Shown here: in pieces, positions 1 to 8,431 of the stretch
How the letters are laid out: each line of letters opens with the position of its first letter
Position numbering within the stretch: the stretch's first letter is position 1
NCBI GenBank assembly: GCA_027306915.1
Contig: DAHUYW010000012.1
Span: forward strand, 44,551-108,550
From: Spirochaetales bacterium
Lineage (GTDB): Bacteria; Spirochaetota; Spirochaetia; DAHUYW01
Direction of reading: 5' to 3'
Length of the DNA: 64,000 nt
Notes under the pieces: generated by a model
What the model was told of the DNA's origin: nothing
The model's input: the letters and a program-made list of their open reading frames with translations, nothing else
The model's database searches: none
Translations under genes and position numbers: made by a program

Positions 1-2298
1 GCCTATTACCGATCCAAACGAGGACACAACGCCGCCAAACAGCTCGCTTCCGCCCATAACCACCGCAGCCACTGTCAGGAGGGTGTAGGAGGCGGTTCCG
101 TTGATGTCGGAGCCTCCCGTCGAGGCAGTCAACGCCATCGCGCCCACGATCGAAAACAGGCTCGCGATGACGTATCCGATGACGTATGCCCTCAGGACAG
201 ACCAACCGCTTCGCTCAACGGCGACGGGGTTGTTGCCAAACCCGCGCAGCACGGTACCGTAGCGCGAACGGTAGAAGAGAAACGACACGAGGCCCGCGCC
301 AAGTGCGATGAGTACGCTTTCGGGCACAACGAGATGCACGCTGAAGGCCTTCACTAGCCAATCGGGCGGCTGACCACCCGGAGCGGGCTGAAGGATGTGC
401 CCAATTCCGAACCACACGAACGACATCCCGAGGGTGACGATGACCGCGGGAATGTTCCGCAGATAGATCAACGCGCCGATCAAACCGTAGCCGACAATCG
501 TGGCCGCGATGAGCAGGAGCCCCAAGTCAAAATGCTGTCGAAGGATGGTGGCGCAGAGCACGCCGACCAGGCCCATGTAGGCTCCGACTCCCAGGTCAAT
601 GTGGCTGAGGCCAATGATATACATCTGCGCGAGCGCCGCGAAGACGAGGGGAATCGAACCGGTGACAAGAAGGTCAATCCCAAATCGGGAAAAGACTGCG
701 GGTTGCAAAGCTCCGCTCACGGCGAAGACCGCAATCATGGCTCCCAGCGGGATCAGGATTTCGTTCACCCTCCGCTTCGCCTTGTTCCCTTCCTCCTTCG
801 AACGATCGAGAAGGTGCTCTCCGTGAAAGCTTGCCTCGATGATCTTGTCCTTGCTTATCGATCCGTCCCGCAGCTCCTCGATGACGCGACCGTACCTGAA
901 CACAAGCACCCGTGAACAATACTCAAGCTCTTCGTCTTCCGTGCTGTACCAAATAACCAGCTTGCCGCCCTTGGCAGCTTCGCTAAACAGCTGGTGCATC
1001 TGCAGTTTAGTTCCGACGTCTACTCCCTTGGTCGGGTCGTCGAGGAGGATCACATCGGCATCAGCGAGAAGAGCTCGGGCGACGAGCACCTTCTGTTGAT
1101 TTCCGCCTGACAACGATAAAACCGCTGTCCGCGGATCTACCGCCTTGATCGACAGAGTCGTGAACCACTGCGTCACCTTTACCGCAAGGCCCCGAAGATC
1201 AAGCCTTCCAAAGAGCGGGGCTTTTCCCATCTCGACGATGCTCATGTTATCCGAGATCGGCCATATCGGAAAAACGCCCTCTTTCTTGCGATCCCCCGTT
1301 ACGTAGGCAAGCCGTCCCGCCCTGTGGATCATGCCCTTGCCTTTCCCCTTCGAGAAGAAAAGGGCTTTCAGAAACTCCCGTTGCCCGTTGCCTTCAAGTC
1401 CTGCAATCCCTACAAGCTCGCCGCCATGGAAGTCCACGCTGACGTCGGCAAATCCGTTGCCTGCAAGTCGCTCGGTTCGAATGCGCGCTTCTCCACTCTT
1501 CCCGACGGCCTCTCTCCCACCTGCAGCCAGGTAAAGAGGTTCGACTGCATCGGCTCGTTTCCCTATCATCTTATCGACAAGATCCGCGTGTTCGATCCCA
1601 ACGTTGGGACCTTCCCACACCTTCATTCCGTTCTGCATGACAATAATCCGATCGGCGATATCGATAACCTCGCTCAGCCGGTGGGAGATGAACAGGACAG
1701 AGACTCCCCGCTCCTTGAGGGTTGCGATATGACCCATCAGCTGCGCCGTTTGGGTTGATCCAAGCGATGAGGTCGGCTCGTCGAGGATCAAGAGGCGCAA
1801 GCCGTTCATCGTGACGGCGCGCGCGATTTCGACCATCTGGCGCTGCGAAATCGATAGATTGCCAAGCCGTGTTCGCGGATCGATACCGTGTCCGGGGAAC
1901 AGCTCATCGAGCGCGCGTTCGGTGTTCGCAAGAACGTGCTTCCGCCATCCAAGGCCTTTGGCGATGGTGGCGTGCTGCTCGATGTAGAAGTTCTCAAAGA
2001 TGGAAAGGTTCGTGCACAGGGAGAGCTCTTGATAGACGACTCGGATGCCAAGTTGGCTCGCTGCGGCGGGCGTGTAGGCGGCCTGATTGACCGGGCGACC
2101 CTCATGAAAAAGCTGGCCCGCATCGGGGACCGTGACGCCAGAGACAATCCTTGTGAGCGTGCTCTTGCCGGCACCATTGGCGCCGATCAGTCCAACGACC
2201 TCTGCCTCGCCGATCGTGATCGAAAGATCTTTGAGCGCAACGGTGGCTCCATAGGTTTTGGTAATCGACTTCAGCTCAAACAGCCGTTTCTTTTCCAT
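1..2298 (-). CDS. Fused ribose-type (CUT2) ABC transporter ATPase-permease, partial
   Basis: Reading down from the ATG at 2298 the frame stays open for 766 codons and leaves the window at base 1, so the C-terminus is missing. Residues 1 to about 490 are a tandem RbsA/MglA-like ATPase: Walker A GANGAGKST (39-47), Q-loop YQELS, LDEPTSSL, and a second half with signature LSGGNQQK, LLDDPTKGVD and the degenerate Walker A usual for this family. From about residue 500 the chain continues as an RbsC-like inner-membrane permease with several hydrophobic segments and the GFGNNP motif. ATPase and permease are normally separate genes. The gene lies 153 bp downstream of the binding protein at 2452-3498 and should act with it. 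The apionate genes upstream suggest a branched sugar acid or lactone as substrate, which is inference. A separate second permease may follow outside the window, as in the paralogous locus. Confidence 0.9.
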   Translation of the reverse strand, partial: MEKKRLFELKSITKTYGATVALKDLSITIGEAEVVGLIGANGAGKSTLTRIVSGVTVPDAGQLFHEGRPVNQAAYTPAAASQLGIRVVYQELSLCTNLSIFENFYIEQHATIAKGLGWRKHVLANTERALDELFPGHGIDPRTRLGNLSISQRQMVEIARAVTMNGLRLLILDEPTSSLGSTQTAQLMGHIATLKERGVSVLFISHRLSEVIDIADRIIVMQNGMKVWEGPNVGIEHADLVDKMIGKRADAVEPLYLAAGGREAVGKSGEARIRTERLAGNGFADVSVDFHGGELVGIAGLEGNGQREFLKALFFSKGKGKGMIHRAGRLAYVTGDRKKEGVFPIWPISDNMSIVEMGKAPLFGRLDLRGLAVKVTQWFTTLSIKAVDPRTAVLSLSGGNQQKVLVARALLADADVILLDDPTKGVDVGTKLQMHQLFSEAAKGGKLVIWYSTEDEELEYCSRVLVFRYGRVIEELRDGSISKDKIIEASFHGEHLLDRSKEEGNKAKRRVNEILIPLGAMIAVFAVSGALQPAVFSRFGIDLLVTGSIPLVFAALAQMYIIGLSHIDLGVGAYMGLVGVLCATILRQHFDLGLLLIAATIVGYGLIGALIYLRNIPAVIVTLGMSFVWFGIGHILQPAPGGQPPDWLVKAFSVHLVVPESVLIALGAGLVSFLFYRSRYGTVLRGFGNNPVAVERSGWSVLRAYVIGYVIASLFSIVGAMALTASTGGSDINGTASYTLLTVAAVVMGGSELFGGVVSSFGSVIG

Positions 2299-2451
2299 TA
2301 CTCAGCCCTGCACACGGGATCCCGGCGTGGGAGGGCCGTGCAGCCGTTCACGCCGGGGTTGAGGTGTTCCTGACTCCGGATTGACAATCGGGCCCAGGCT
2401 CTCGCCCGGGCCACGCAGCAATCATCCATGACTCTCCGCCACGACGATTGA

Positions 2452-3498
2452 CTATTGCTTATTGAGGATGTTGTCCTTGACCCACTGTGCGTCGTAGGAA
2501 TGCGCGATGACCGTTCCGGGCTGGATATCCTTGAAATTGTCCACCGTGTCGTTGGTCACCGCAACCAGCGGCAGGAGGTAGGGCTGCGCCTTCATCTCGG
2601 GGACCTTGTCGCCCTGGAGGATGTCGATGGAAAGCCAGAAGGCTATGTCTCCGACACTAGGTTCGGAGCCGAGGCTGATGGTTTGGTAGCCGTCTTTCGC
2701 CTTTTCCTGAACCCACCAGCGGATGAACTCAGCGCGGTTGTTGCCGATGACGAGGGGAACGGGTCTGCCTGCCGCTTCGAAGGCCTGGACGACGCCGTAC
2801 GAGCCCTCCGTAAGGACCGCATCGATCTTGGGCATGCTGGGAAGCAGGTTTGCGACAGCGGCCTCCGCCTTAGCGTTATCGGCCTCGGTGTCCACTTCGC
2901 CGAGAATGCGAATGCCGGGGTTCTGCTTGAGAACCTGCATGACCGCGTCATAGATTTGCTTCTCAGGCAGGGAGCCCACCACCCCGCGGGTTATGAGCAC
3001 ATTCCCCTTGCCGTCGAGGCGCTTCACGACATAATCCGCCGCGATCCTGCCCCAGCTTGACATGTCGTAGGTGATCTGGTAGGCGTCCGTGCTGGTCGTG
3101 AGGGAGTCGAAAACCACGACTTTGATTCCCTGTTGCACTGCTTTCGCAATTGCGCCGTTCAGCCCCGTCGCCGAAGCCGCATCGATGAGGATCGCATCAG
3201 GATGGCTCAGGATCAGGCTGTTGAGCTGTGCAAGCTGCGTGTTCACCGTACCGTCGCCGTTGTCGACGATGAACTGTTTCACCAGCCCCTGGGCTTCGGC
3301 CTGCTTCGCGGCCTCCTGCATGAGATCGACCATCTGCTTCCGCCACGTGTTGCCGTAGAACGAATTGGACAGGGCGATAACGTATCCCCCCTTCTTGGCC
3401 GACGCCGATGCGGCCTCCTTCTGGCCTGTGGCGCTCACCGCAAGCACCGGGACGACCAACAGAGCTGCAAGAAAGAGAAAGGCCCAACGTCTTCTCAT
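2452..3498 (-). CDS. Ribose-type sugar ABC transporter substrate-binding protein (locus A)
   Basis: This 348-residue periplasmic binding protein of the type 1 fold (RbsB-like, Peripla_BP_4) delivers a sugar-like ligand to the fused ATPase-permease downstream. I chose the ATG at 3498, not an upstream ATG at 3549, because AGGAGG sits just before it and the protein then begins with a typical signal peptide (MRRRWAFLFLAALL). There is no lipobox cysteine. Cleavage is likely near AVSA-TGQKEA, a mature end frequently seen in spirochaete binding proteins. Motifs shared with its paralogue at 16404-17447 include ALSN, GN.WR.QM, DAAS.TGLNG and GAVQAFEAAGRP-like segments. The promoter at 3625-3653 drives it, with a leader of about 120 nt. 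The ligand is unknown; an apionate-type compound is suggested only by the neighbouring enzymes. Confidence 0.9.
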   Translation of the reverse strand: MRRRWAFLFLAALLVVPVLAVSATGQKEAASASAKKGGYVIALSNSFYGNTWRKQMVDLMQEAAKQAEAQGLVKQFIVDNGDGTVNTQLAQLNSLILSHPDAILIDAASATGLNGAIAKAVQQGIKVVVFDSLTTSTDAYQITYDMSSWGRIAADYVVKRLDGKGNVLITRGVVGSLPEKQIYDAVMQVLKQNPGIRILGEVDTEADNAKAEAAVANLLPSMPKIDAVLTEGSYGVVQAFEAAGRPVPLVIGNNRAEFIRWWVQEKAKDGYQTISLGSEPSVGDIAFWLSIDILQGDKVPEMKAQPYLLPLVAVTNDTVDNFKDIQPGTVIAHSYDAQWVKDNILNKQ

Positions 3499-3597
3499 AC
3501 GGTCCCTCCTAGTTGTGTGTGGGGACTGACACTGCGGCATCGAGCGCAACTCTGCGGCCGCGCCTACTTCCGAACACCGCCGATGTCAAAGACCCCT

Positions 3598-3653
3598 AAC
3601 ATCAGACATCAAATATTGAATGTAACGGTACCATGGGTCCTGGTGGTTGTCAA
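3598..3653 (-). promoter_or_regulatory. Promoter and putative operator of locus A transporter
   Basis: On the minus strand there is TTGACA (3653-3648), a 17-base spacer and TACCGT (3630-3625). Fourteen bases further on is GATGTCTGATGTT (3610-3598), in which TGATGT occurs twice in tandem. The same element follows the promoters at 8266-8294 and 17685-17712. I infer it is the binding site of one or both FCD-type GntR regulators. The 340-base gap 3499-3838 holds this promoter and the GntR promoter on the other strand; I see nothing else in it. Confidence 0.6.
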
Positions 3654-3740
3654 CGAATTTCGCGATACGTTGAGATGCCGAGGAGCGCGGCAGGACATCG
3701 ACCGTCTCTCCGCGGCGAGGAGCCTCGTGAATCCGCTGAC

Positions 3741-3769
3741 TTGACGAGCCTCAAGCCTCACGGCATGCT
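3741..3769 (+). promoter_or_regulatory. Probable promoter of the locus A GntR regulator
   Basis: TTGACG (3741-3746), a 17-base spacer and CATGCT (3764-3769) lie about 70 bases upstream of the regulator's ATG. The -10 box is a fair match only. No clear copy of the GATGTCTRATGTT element was found here, so autoregulation is not evident. Confidence 0.4.
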
Positions 3770-3838
3770 ACGGGGGTCGATTTACCTACATCCAATTCAC
3801 CAGAAGATCGGTATTCGGCCGCTTTTTCAGAGGGAGAC

Positions 3839-4600
3839 ATGTCCGACAACATCGATACACGGCTTTTCGACTCCGCACCGAGGGAATCTAGAGTCGAGTT
3901 CGTCATTCACACCTTTGAGCGCTTGCTCCTCCAGAAGCAACTCAAGCCGGGCGACCGGATCCCGAACGAGTTCGATCTCACCCAAAGCCTGCGCACGAGT
4001 CGGGGAACCGTCCGAGAGGCACTGAAGATACTGGCCTCCTACGGAGTCCTTGAGATCAGGCCGGGCGACGGAACCTACGTGTCCCGCTCAATGGGAGACC
4101 GACTTTTTGACCATCTCATCTTTCAGATGATCCTGAGCAACACCGACAAGAAGAAGCTCATGGAGCTGCGCGAATTGATCGAGGTTGGAATCGTAGAGAT
4201 CATCCTCTCAAACGCCACCGACGAGGACCTGCAGCAGGTCGAACATGAGTACGAGCGGATGGCCGAGCGGGTCAAAGAGCGCGAGAACGACGCGAAGGGA
4301 CTGACCGAATTGGATATAGCCTTTCATCACGCCATCGGACGATCAACAAAGAACGAGCTAATCAGAAAGATCTACAACTTCGTCCTTGAGCTCTTCGCCC
4401 CTTCGATCGAGGAAACTCACAAGCGGGAAAACAACAGCAGCAACGCACTGCAGTATCACCGAAAGATCCTTGACGGCCTGAAGGCACGCAGCAATGAGAG
4501 GGCCAGCGACGCAGTGCGCGAATCTATCGATCAGTGGCTGGTTCTATCTGCCTCACCTTCGGAAAATCCTCCGAGCGATCAGGAATCTACTGAGCTATAA
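3839..4600 (+). CDS. GntR-family transcriptional regulator, FadR/FCD subfamily (locus A)
   Basis: This 253-residue regulator has an N-terminal winged helix (LKPGDRIPNEFDL, TSRGTVREALKIL, then the GDGTYVSRS wing, about residues 20-80). The C-terminal all-helical FCD ligand domain carries the usual metal/ligand residues: Asp and His in ELDIAFHHAIG, His in EETHKR and His in QYHRKIL. FCD regulators generally sense small organic or sugar acids, which fits the adjoining apionate-type enzymes. AGAGGGAGAC precedes the ATG. The gene lies between two minus-strand operons, and its last 14 bases overlap the 3' end of the convergent decarboxylase gene. It is strikingly similar along its length to the regulator at 19085-19801, indicating a duplicated locus. 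It probably controls the promoters at 3625-3653 and 8266-8294. Confidence 0.9.
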   Translation: MSDNIDTRLFDSAPRESRVEFVIHTFERLLLQKQLKPGDRIPNEFDLTQSLRTSRGTVREALKILASYGVLEIRPGDGTYVSRSMGDRLFDHLIFQMILSNTDKKKLMELRELIEVGIVEIILSNATDEDLQQVEHEYERMAERVKERENDAKGLTELDIAFHHAIGRSTKNELIRKIYNFVLELFAPSIEETHKRENNSSNALQYHRKILDGLKARSNERASDAVRESIDQWLVLSASPSENPPSDQESTEL

Positions 4601-5399
4601 GCGTGCGAAGGTAGTGGACGCTCCGCTTCGCCCATGCCTGCTCCTTGGTGATGGTTGCCTCGATTGACTGCTCGGGCGGAACCCAGACCTCCAGGATTGC
4701 ATTCATCTCACGGCCCATGGAGCGCAGCCTCTCGAGCAGCCAGGGGATGTCAAGACGACCCTCGCCGGCGGGTACACCCTCGACGACAAAGCCCATTTTG
4801 TGGGAAACACGCTCAACGGAGAAATCCTTGAGATGGAGGTTGACCGCAAGTGGCCCCAAAGTTTCCACGACGACCGCGGGCCCGTCGAGTGCACCAAACG
4901 AGTTGACGGTATCGAGGCAAATCCCGACTCGGGGGCTTGCGACCGCGCGGATCACTGAGGCAAGCGCAGAGGAGGAGAGTCGGTCGTGATTCTCGACCGC
5001 GAGGATGACGTCCGACTCATCGAGGAGCGGCACGATGCGGCGGAGGATTGCCGTCATCTCCTCAGCCGTCGGACGGAAATCTCCCAAATCAGGCACCACG
5101 CGTAGGATCGGCGACCCCATTTCTCGTGCAATGTCAAGGTAGGAGGTGAGATTTTCTTCAAGCAAACCTCGGGTTCCCACCTCTATCTCAATTCCCAGAT
5201 CGGAGGAAATGCGGCGAAGCTCGGCGCGCTGGCTCTCGGTCAGGCGATCAAGAGGCAGGTTGTCGGCGATCTGCACGATATGCACCCCGAGCTCCGCTGC
5301 GCGTCGCACAAAGCCGACCGCGTCGAGCCCGCCGCTCGACGGATATCCTGCTACCCCGATCGACCAGGCGAAGGCATAGGTGCTGATACCCAGTTTCAT
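4587..5399 (-). CDS. oiaC: Sugar-phosphate isomerase/epimerase-type TIM barrel, probable 3-oxo-isoapionate decarboxylase
   Basis: This 270-residue protein has the AP-endonuclease-2/xylose-isomerase-like TIM barrel, with metal-site segments VENHDR, CLDTVN, NLHLKDF and ILEVWV in the expected order. The family covers many isomerases, so the fold alone does not give the reaction. It is third in an operon after a probable D-apionate lactonase and D-apionate oxidoisomerase. In the known non-phosphorylating apionate pathway, OiaC, a member of this family and of about this size, decarboxylates 3-oxo-isoapionate to L-erythrulose. I therefore assign that role from context. The 16-base gap to the upstream gene supports co-transcription. 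Alternatives are an erythrulose or ketose epimerase. Confidence 0.65.
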   Translation of the reverse strand: MKLGISTYAFAWSIGVAGYPSSGGLDAVGFVRRAAELGVHIVQIADNLPLDRLTESQRAELRRISSDLGIEIEVGTRGLLEENLTSYLDIAREMGSPILRVVPDLGDFRPTAEEMTAILRRIVPLLDESDVILAVENHDRLSSSALASVIRAVASPRVGICLDTVNSFGALDGPAVVVETLGPLAVNLHLKDFSVERVSHKMGFVVEGVPAGEGRLDIPWLLERLRSMGREMNAILEVWVPPEQSIEATITKEQAWAKRSVHYLRTLIAQ

Positions 5400-5415
5400 G
5401 TCTCAGTCAACCGTT

Positions 5416-6258
5416 CTATCGCTGTGTCGCGTGCGTTATTTCCCCGACGCTCTTCCTGATGCTCTGCAGGTTCATGATGTTTTGCTTCCAATCGGGCTTA
5501 AAGATGAGCTCGCGTGCCTGGGACATTGCGTATTTTGCGCCGTCGGAAAAGGGGAAATCAGCGTAACCGAAAAGCACGGCGAACTGGATCCGAACGTGTC
5601 CCATGAGGAAGGCACGGGCTGCCCGCTCCGGAACCCCCATCTTGACGGCTTCTTCAAATGCTTCCCGGATCGCATCGATCAGGGTGGAGCTGAAGGTTTC
5701 GACAAGCGCGGGCTCAAGAATCGCCATCTGCTCGACGGTTATTCGGTGAGTCTCTTTCACTGGCTGGAAGAGCTCCCGCACGAGCCTTTCGCCGATCGCG
5801 TAATGCTCTTCGGGACCCTGGTGAAGTGCGCACACCACATCCTGCTTTGCCGTTCCCCCGAACCAATCGGTCTGCGCCTTGGGATTGGTTTCGTCGTTGA
5901 AGAGCGGAGGGTGGGTCGGATGGCAGATGAAATAGGTGATATCCTTGCGGTCCGGCATCACGCCAGCGTAGGCAGCCGCCGGATCGAGACCGACGACCAT
6001 CGTTCCCGGATTCAGCTTCGGGACAATCTCATGCGTCACTCTGCCGATGACGACGTCGGGAACTGCTAGGATGACAATCTGCGCTCCGGCAAGAGCTTCC
6101 TCCTGAGCGACGGGGGTGATCCCTCGCTCTGCGAGACGCGTAACTCCCCCGGCGCCGACCTCGACATGTGCCACCTGATATTCCCTGTTCCCCTTGAGGT
6201 TGTCGGTTATCCGGCACCCCATCTTTCCCCCGGCTCCCATGAGCGCGATCTTCTTCAT
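5416..6258 (-). CDS. apnO: NAD(P)-dependent Rossmann-fold enzyme, probable D-apionate oxidoisomerase
   Basis: This 280-residue protein has an N-terminal dinucleotide-binding motif (IALMGAGGKMG, residues 4-14) and a helical C-terminal domain, resembling small phosphogluconate- or prephenate-dehydrogenase-like proteins. D-apionate oxidoisomerase (ApnO), which turns D-apionate into 3-oxo-isoapionate, belongs to this type and has this size. Its position between a probable apionate lactonase and a TIM-barrel decarboxylase supports the call. The segment CHPTHPPLF could contribute metal or substrate ligands, but I cannot confirm the catalytic residues. Translation likely starts at the ATG at 6258, preceded by AAGGAGCAAAGC. 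It is most likely transcribed from the apnL promoter at 8266-8294. Confidence 0.7.
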   Translation of the reverse strand: MKKIALMGAGGKMGCRITDNLKGNREYQVAHVEVGAGGVTRLAERGITPVAQEEALAGAQIVILAVPDVVIGRVTHEIVPKLNPGTMVVGLDPAAAYAGVMPDRKDITYFICHPTHPPLFNDETNPKAQTDWFGGTAKQDVVCALHQGPEEHYAIGERLVRELFQPVKETHRITVEQMAILEPALVETFSSTLIDAIREAFEEAVKMGVPERAARAFLMGHVRIQFAVLFGYADFPFSDGAKYAMSQARELIFKPDWKQNIMNLQSIRKSVGEITHATQR

Positions 6259-6309
6259 GCTTTGCTCCTTATCCTTGTCGCGATCTAGCCTCGTCGGCCG
6301 CAGCGAGGG

Positions 6310-8244
6310 TTAGCCTCGCACCTGTTGGTCGAGCCATACTACCTCGTGTGGTCCCAGAACCAGCTCCATGTCTTTGCCCGAAACGGAGAGACGCTCGGCG
6401 GTCGCCGTCTCGGGCCCCTTCGCACCCAGCACCCGGAGCTCGAACGCCCCGGTCACACCCTCAATCCGCAGGCGCTGCTCGGTCGCTGCGTAGCTCGCGA
6501 TGAAGCATCGAAGCAGCGAGCCTTTGCGAACGGCAAGGCCGTCGAAGGAGAGGGAATCGCTGGAGGTTGTCGTGATGAGCTCGCCTCCAGCCACCTCGCC
6601 GAGCGCCGCGTAGAGGTGGTAGAGCGGGAACAGCTCTCCCGGTCGCGAGGGAAAAAGAGAGGGCAGAAGCGATCCGGCAGCCCGCTCGGTGACCCCTTTC
6701 CAACCGACCATCTCGTAGAAGGTGGCCCCGGCCGCTCCCGCTTCCGACAAGGCCTTCACGCTCCCGAGTGTCCAGGCCGCCGCAAACGGCAGCCTCTGCC
6801 GCACATCGACCTCGGAGGGAAGCTCACCCGAGGTGGCAGGCGCGGGAGGAGAAGTGGCGTTGGGGTTCCATTGCATCTTCAGGGTCACCGGGCCGACATG
6901 CACGGGTTTACCCTGCGCAATAGCCCGCGCGCTTTCCACGGTAGCCCGCTGTCCGCCTAAGGTCTCCACGATCGAAAGCTCGTCGGAAGCATGGACCTGG
7001 GGGTTTACGGTGTAGGTGACAAAATCGAGCAGCTCAATCGGCAGATGGTTTCGATTGAGCTCGGCAAAAAAGGCGCGCGTCCCCGCGCCGACGGGCTCAC
7101 GGTACCCCCAATAGGCGAGTCGCTCCCTGGCAATCGCGAGATGCTCCGCCGAGGTGGTCGGGCGACCTTCGCTCAAAACAGTCCACGACTCGACCTGCGG
7201 CCGAGCGCTCTCCGCCGCCCGGAGAAGCCGCTCGATCTCGGAACGAGCTTCGGCTCCCGTCCGGAGAGCGATGCTGAGCGGGGCCCCGATTTGTCGGCTG
7301 CACTCCGAGGCGGCGGCAAGCTCATCGCCGCATCGCTCATCACTGAGCACCAGCTCGAGGTGCAGGTGCGAAAGATGCAACGCCGCGAAGCGAGCTCGCT
7401 CCTCGCCGGTCAGCTCCTCAGCCGCACGGTTCCAGGTGAGGCCCAGCGGAATCATTTTCGCGCCGGCCGGAGAATTCAGTGTGACTCGCGCGGTCCGCGG
7501 CTTCGCTGCTCCGCCCCGGGCGAATCTTCGCGCCCCGACCCCTTCGTCGCGGCTGTCTCCGCCCACGGCTTCGGCCGTCGACAGGAGCGAGATCGTCACC
7601 GACTGCCGGATCCGTTCGCCTGCGCGCACTTCCACCGGAAACTGCAGCCGCAGGGGGGTGCAGTAGGTCTTGAAGGTCGCGTCGGTCCAGTTGCGCTGAT
7701 CCTCCATCTCGAAGATCTCGCCTTCAAGACGAGTCTCGACCACTCCGCCATCGGGAAGATAGTGGCGAATTGCCGACATTTCCGTGAAGGGCTGCTGCGG
7801 CGAGATGAGCTTCGGGAACATTCCTTCGGTCGTTGACCCATCGGGATGAGCCACTACGACGCGGTCCCCGGCAGCGCTCATGGGATGAAGCACGCACAAC
7901 CCGATTCGATTGCGAAGGAAGGCGGAAAGCGCCTCGCCTTCGAACTCAAACCGCACCGTGCCGTTCGACTCCCCGGCGATCGTAGCGTCCCAGAGGAAAC
8001 GGATTCCTCCGTCGTGGTGCTCCGATCGATAGGTGATGAGGAAGCGATCCTCCCCTCGATCGACCTTAAGCCGGCTGATCGTCCCGGGAACGGTTCCCCA
8101 GTTGCGGTCTCGCAACGCGAAGTAGATCCGATTGACGACCTCGTGGCGACCTAGACGAACCGCCCGTACATCGCCGTCCGCGAAGACTACCGTCATGGGG
8201 CCAGCTACCAGCTCACGCGATTCTCTGCCTTCCTTATCAAACAT
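6310..8244 (-). CDS. apnL: Probable D-apionate lactonase (D-apionolactonase)
   Basis: This 644-residue soluble protein has no signal peptide. Its N-terminal part carries EVVNRIYFALRDRNWGTVP, IGLCVLHP and EMEDQRNWTDATFKTYCTPL, which I recognise as the conserved core of the large ApnL lactonases that open D-apionolactone to D-apionate. The C-terminal half looks like a beta-rich glycosidase-like region (FYEMVGWKG, FPLYHLYAALGE). It is the first gene of the operon, and downstream apnO and oiaC would take the product to L-erythrulose. The ATG at 8244 lies only about 15 bases after the predicted transcription start and overlaps the putative operator; AGGA six bases before the ATG can serve as ribosome binding site. 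No D-apiose dehydrogenase is seen, so the cell may import apionate or its lactone. Confidence 0.7.
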   Translation of the reverse strand: MFDKEGRESRELVAGPMTVVFADGDVRAVRLGRHEVVNRIYFALRDRNWGTVPGTISRLKVDRGEDRFLITYRSEHHDGGIRFLWDATIAGESNGTVRFEFEGEALSAFLRNRIGLCVLHPMSAAGDRVVVAHPDGSTTEGMFPKLISPQQPFTEMSAIRHYLPDGGVVETRLEGEIFEMEDQRNWTDATFKTYCTPLRLQFPVEVRAGERIRQSVTISLLSTAEAVGGDSRDEGVGARRFARGGAAKPRTARVTLNSPAGAKMIPLGLTWNRAAEELTGEERARFAALHLSHLHLELVLSDERCGDELAAASECSRQIGAPLSIALRTGAEARSEIERLLRAAESARPQVESWTVLSEGRPTTSAEHLAIARERLAYWGYREPVGAGTRAFFAELNRNHLPIELLDFVTYTVNPQVHASDELSIVETLGGQRATVESARAIAQGKPVHVGPVTLKMQWNPNATSPPAPATSGELPSEVDVRQRLPFAAAWTLGSVKALSEAGAAGATFYEMVGWKGVTERAAGSLLPSLFPSRPGELFPLYHLYAALGEVAGGELITTTSSDSLSFDGLAVRKGSLLRCFIASYAATEQRLRIEGVTGAFELRVLGAKGPETATAERLSVSGKDMELVLGPHEVVWLDQQVRG

Positions 8245-8294
8245 TAGACATCCTATGTAATCTTCATGCTACCACGACCACCTTGACCTGTCAA
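8240..8294 (-). promoter_or_regulatory. Promoter and putative operator of the apnL-apnO-oiaC operon
   Basis: On the minus strand: TTGACA (8294-8289), 17-base spacer, TAGCAT (8271-8266). Thirteen bases later is GATGTCTAATGTT (8252-8240), nearly identical to the element at 3598-3610. It spans the apnL start codon, so a bound repressor could block both transcript elongation and ribosome access. The rest of the gap up to 8431 shows no recognisable feature. Confidence 0.6.
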
Positions 8295-8431
8295 CGCGAC
8301 TTCGGCGGCCGCACTCACCTGACGGGAGCAAGATTGACCCTGAGCAGCTTCCCGCCGGGTGTTGAAGCCTCCGGTTGGATACGACGGCATTGACTTTGGA
8401 CCTTCGATCGGTATCCGTCATGTCAGGCAGC

